Shown here one piece after another: positions 6,181 through 6,808 of a stretch of DNA of 6,808 nucleotides. The notes below the pieces were generated by a model that saw only the letters and a program-made list of their open reading frames with translations, did not search any database and had not been told where the DNA came from. The translations under genes were made by a program, and so were the position numbers. Positions within the stretch are counted from its first letter, which is position 1. Each line of letters starts with the position of its first letter. The stretch is from JAOTYV01 sp041557595 (GTDB taxonomy: Bacteria; Pseudomonadota; Alphaproteobacteria; UBA8366), in assembly GCA_041557595.1 (NCBI GenBank), contig JBFFGE010000226.1:1-6808 (forward strand). The letters are read 5' to 3'.

Positions 6181-6214
6181 TTGACAATCAGTGTTAAATC
6201 ACGATAGTGCCCAC
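6181..6214 (+). promoter_or_regulatory. Strong promoter of the tRNA-Tyr - tRNA-Gly - tuf unit with GC-rich discriminator
   Basis: A perfect TTGACA (6181-6186) is followed after 16 bases by GATAGT (6203-6208, 4 of 6 to TATAAT). The next bases, GCCCAC (6209-6214), form a GC-rich discriminator resembling those of stringently controlled stable-RNA promoters. Transcription would start near 6215, giving a leader of about 30 bases before tRNA-Tyr. Inference: expression falls during amino-acid starvation, as for E. coli tyrT and rrn P1. Confidence 0.75.
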
Positions 6215-6244
6215 TCCGCCGGGACAGTGGTTCTGTACGGTCGC

Positions 6245-6329
6245 GGAGGGGTGCCTGAGTGGTTAAAAGGGACGGGCTGTAAACCCGTTGGCTATGCCTA
6301 CGTTGGTTCGAATCCAACCCCCTCCACCA
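6245..6329 (+). tRNA. tRNA-Tyr (anticodon GUA)
   Basis: This is an 85-base class II tRNA. Acceptor GGAGGGG pairs with CCCCTCC. The anticodon stem ACGGG/CCCGT holds loop CTGTAAA with anticodon GTA at 6279-6281. A long variable arm follows (TGGCTATGCCTAC region), as expected for bacterial tRNA-Tyr. T-arm GTTGG/CCAAC surrounds TTCGAAT. Discriminator A and CCA (6327-6329) are encoded. It is the first gene of the plus-strand unit. The 105 bases between it and tRNA-Gly contain no further tRNA that I can fold. Confidence 0.97.
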
Positions 6330-6434
6330 CCATTCGGCGGCGTCCGAAACAAGGTGGAGCGGTCTGGGCAGCGGGTTTGAATGTGGGGCCAAATGAGGTC
6401 GAGACGAAATTAGGTGCGGGGCCGGAACAGTTCA

Positions 6435-6509
6435 GCGGGCGTCGTATAAAGGCTATTACCCCAGCCTTCCAAGCTGGTGATGCGGGTTCGATTCCCGCCG
6501 CCCGCTCCA
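6435..6509 (+). tRNA. tRNA-Gly (anticodon UCC)
   Basis: In this 75-base gene, acceptor GCGGGCG pairs with CGCCCGC. The anticodon stem CCAGC/GCTGG encloses CTTCCAA with anticodon TCC at 6468-6470. T-arm GCGGG/CCCGC surrounds TTCGATT. Discriminator T and CCA (6507-6509) are encoded. It reads GGA and GGG codons. It is the second tRNA of the unit, 159 bases before tuf, with no independent promoter obvious in between. Confidence 0.97.
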
Positions 6510-6575
6510 GCATGTGAAGGCACGAAACAATGGGGCCGGCGGCAGGAATGCGCCGATGATGGTCGGAGGGGAACA

Positions 6576-6635
6576 GGATCGGCGACAAGATCCGATCCCC
6601 GACAGGGTTTTAGGGTGATCCGCCGAATGGCGGGT
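6576..6635 (+). promoter_or_regulatory. Two hairpins in the leader between tRNA-Gly and tuf
   Basis: GGATCGG (6576-6582) pairs perfectly with CCGATCC (6592-6598) around a 9-base loop. A second stem of 7 pairs, one of them a G-T, joins 6618-6624 and 6629-6635 around the tetraloop GAAT. The second stem ends 33 bases before the tuf ATG. Neither is followed by a T-run. They may guide RNase processing that separates the tRNAs from tuf mRNA or protect its 5' end. The role is inferred only. Confidence 0.35.
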
Positions 6636-6668
6636 GGGTTGAGGTAACGAGTAGAAAGAACGAGGCCA

Positions 6669-6808
6669 ATGTCGAAAGCGAAATTTGAGCGTACGAAGCC
6701 GCATTGCAACATCGGCACGATCGGTCATGTTGACCATGGCAAGACGACGTTGACGGCCGCGATCACGAAGGTGCTAGCGGAAGCCGGCGGTGCGGATTTC
6801 ACGGATTA
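6669..6808 (+). CDS. tuf: Elongation factor Tu, 5' part only
   Basis: The first 46 codons (MSKAKFERTKPHCNIGTIGH...) are unmistakable EF-Tu, the GTPase that delivers aminoacyl-tRNA to the ribosome. The G1 P-loop GHVDHGKT is at residues 19-26, and the frame is open to the window end; the full protein is about 396 residues. GAGG (6662-6665) lies only 3 bases before the ATG, a short gap, within a purine-rich run (AGAAAGAACGAGG). Placing tuf behind tRNA-Tyr and tRNA-Gly matches the core of the tufB operon in other proteobacteria, so it is probably read from the promoter at 6181. Confidence 0.98.
   Translation, partial: MSKAKFERTKPHCNIGTIGHVDHGKTTLTAAITKVLAEAGGADFTD

Noticed and set aside
6182..6187. 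Possible rlmB -35 (TTGTCA on the minus strand) overlapping the tRNA promoter
   Set aside because: No acceptable -10 box lies at the right distance on the minus strand. The rlmB promoter could not be placed.
6069..6392. N-terminal extension of RlmB by 108 residues
   Set aside because: The extension crosses the tRNA-Tyr gene and its promoter. Its RGLDSNQRR-type residues are the familiar false translation of a tRNA antisense strand.
6330..6434. Search for a further tRNA or small gene between tRNA-Tyr and tRNA-Gly
   Set aside because: No cloverleaf or open frame with a ribosome site could be found. It appears to be plain spacer.
6298..6718. Several open frames over tRNA-Gly, including AAGIEPASPAWKAGVIAF and GGGNRTRITSLEGWGNS
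   Set aside because: These are well-known spurious proteins made by translating the antisense of tRNA-Gly(UCC).

Overview
The window reads as part of a GC-rich alphaproteobacterial chromosome, most likely Rhodospirillales-like. Three things point there: an Alph_Pro_TM (TIGR02186-type) protein, a family essentially seen in alphaproteobacteria; the arrangement rlmB / tRNA-Tyr / tRNA-Gly / tuf; and CCA-encoding tRNA genes. Everything from 1 to about 6070 lies on the minus strand. The right end (6181-6808) lies on the plus strand, so rlmB and the tRNA-tuf unit diverge from one intergenic region. No stretch longer than about 220 bases lacks a gene, and I see no insertion sequence, CRISPR array, prophage or other mobile element.

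Left block (1-2934, minus strand), a probable sulfur-handling region. In transcription order it holds a single-domain rhodanese (2590-2934), two GC-rich hairpins, a good sigma70-type promoter (2472-2499), a TauE/SafE sulfite-exporter-type permease (1451-2371), a secreted and membrane-tethered Alph_Pro_TM protein of unknown function (710-1447, 3 bases after the permease), and a DmsC-family quinol-reactive membrane anchor (from 596, running off the left edge). The anchor lacks residues normally conserved at the quinol site.

Middle block (3005-5237, minus strand), metabolism and one tRNA gene. A threonine synthase (3975-5237) is followed by tRNA-Thr(UGU) (3806-3881). Only 39 bases further on is a class II aldolase/adducin-family protein (3005-3766) with the three metal-binding histidines but Gly in place of the catalytic glutamate of fuculose-phosphate aldolase.

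Right block (5271-6808), translation machinery. RlmB, the 23S rRNA Gm2251 methyltransferase, is on the minus strand, 33 bases upstream of threonine synthase. Diverging from it, a strong promoter with a GC-rich discriminator drives tRNA-Tyr(GUA), tRNA-Gly(UCC) and the start of tuf (EF-Tu, cut by the right edge). This matches the core of the E. coli thrU-tyrU-glyT-thrT-tufB operon; the tRNA-Thr(UGU) counterpart sits about 2.4 kb away on the other strand.

Most of the window is conserved housekeeping. The parts most worth a second look are the altered DmsC-like anchor and the permease/Alph_Pro_TM pair. I did not find a clearly new system.
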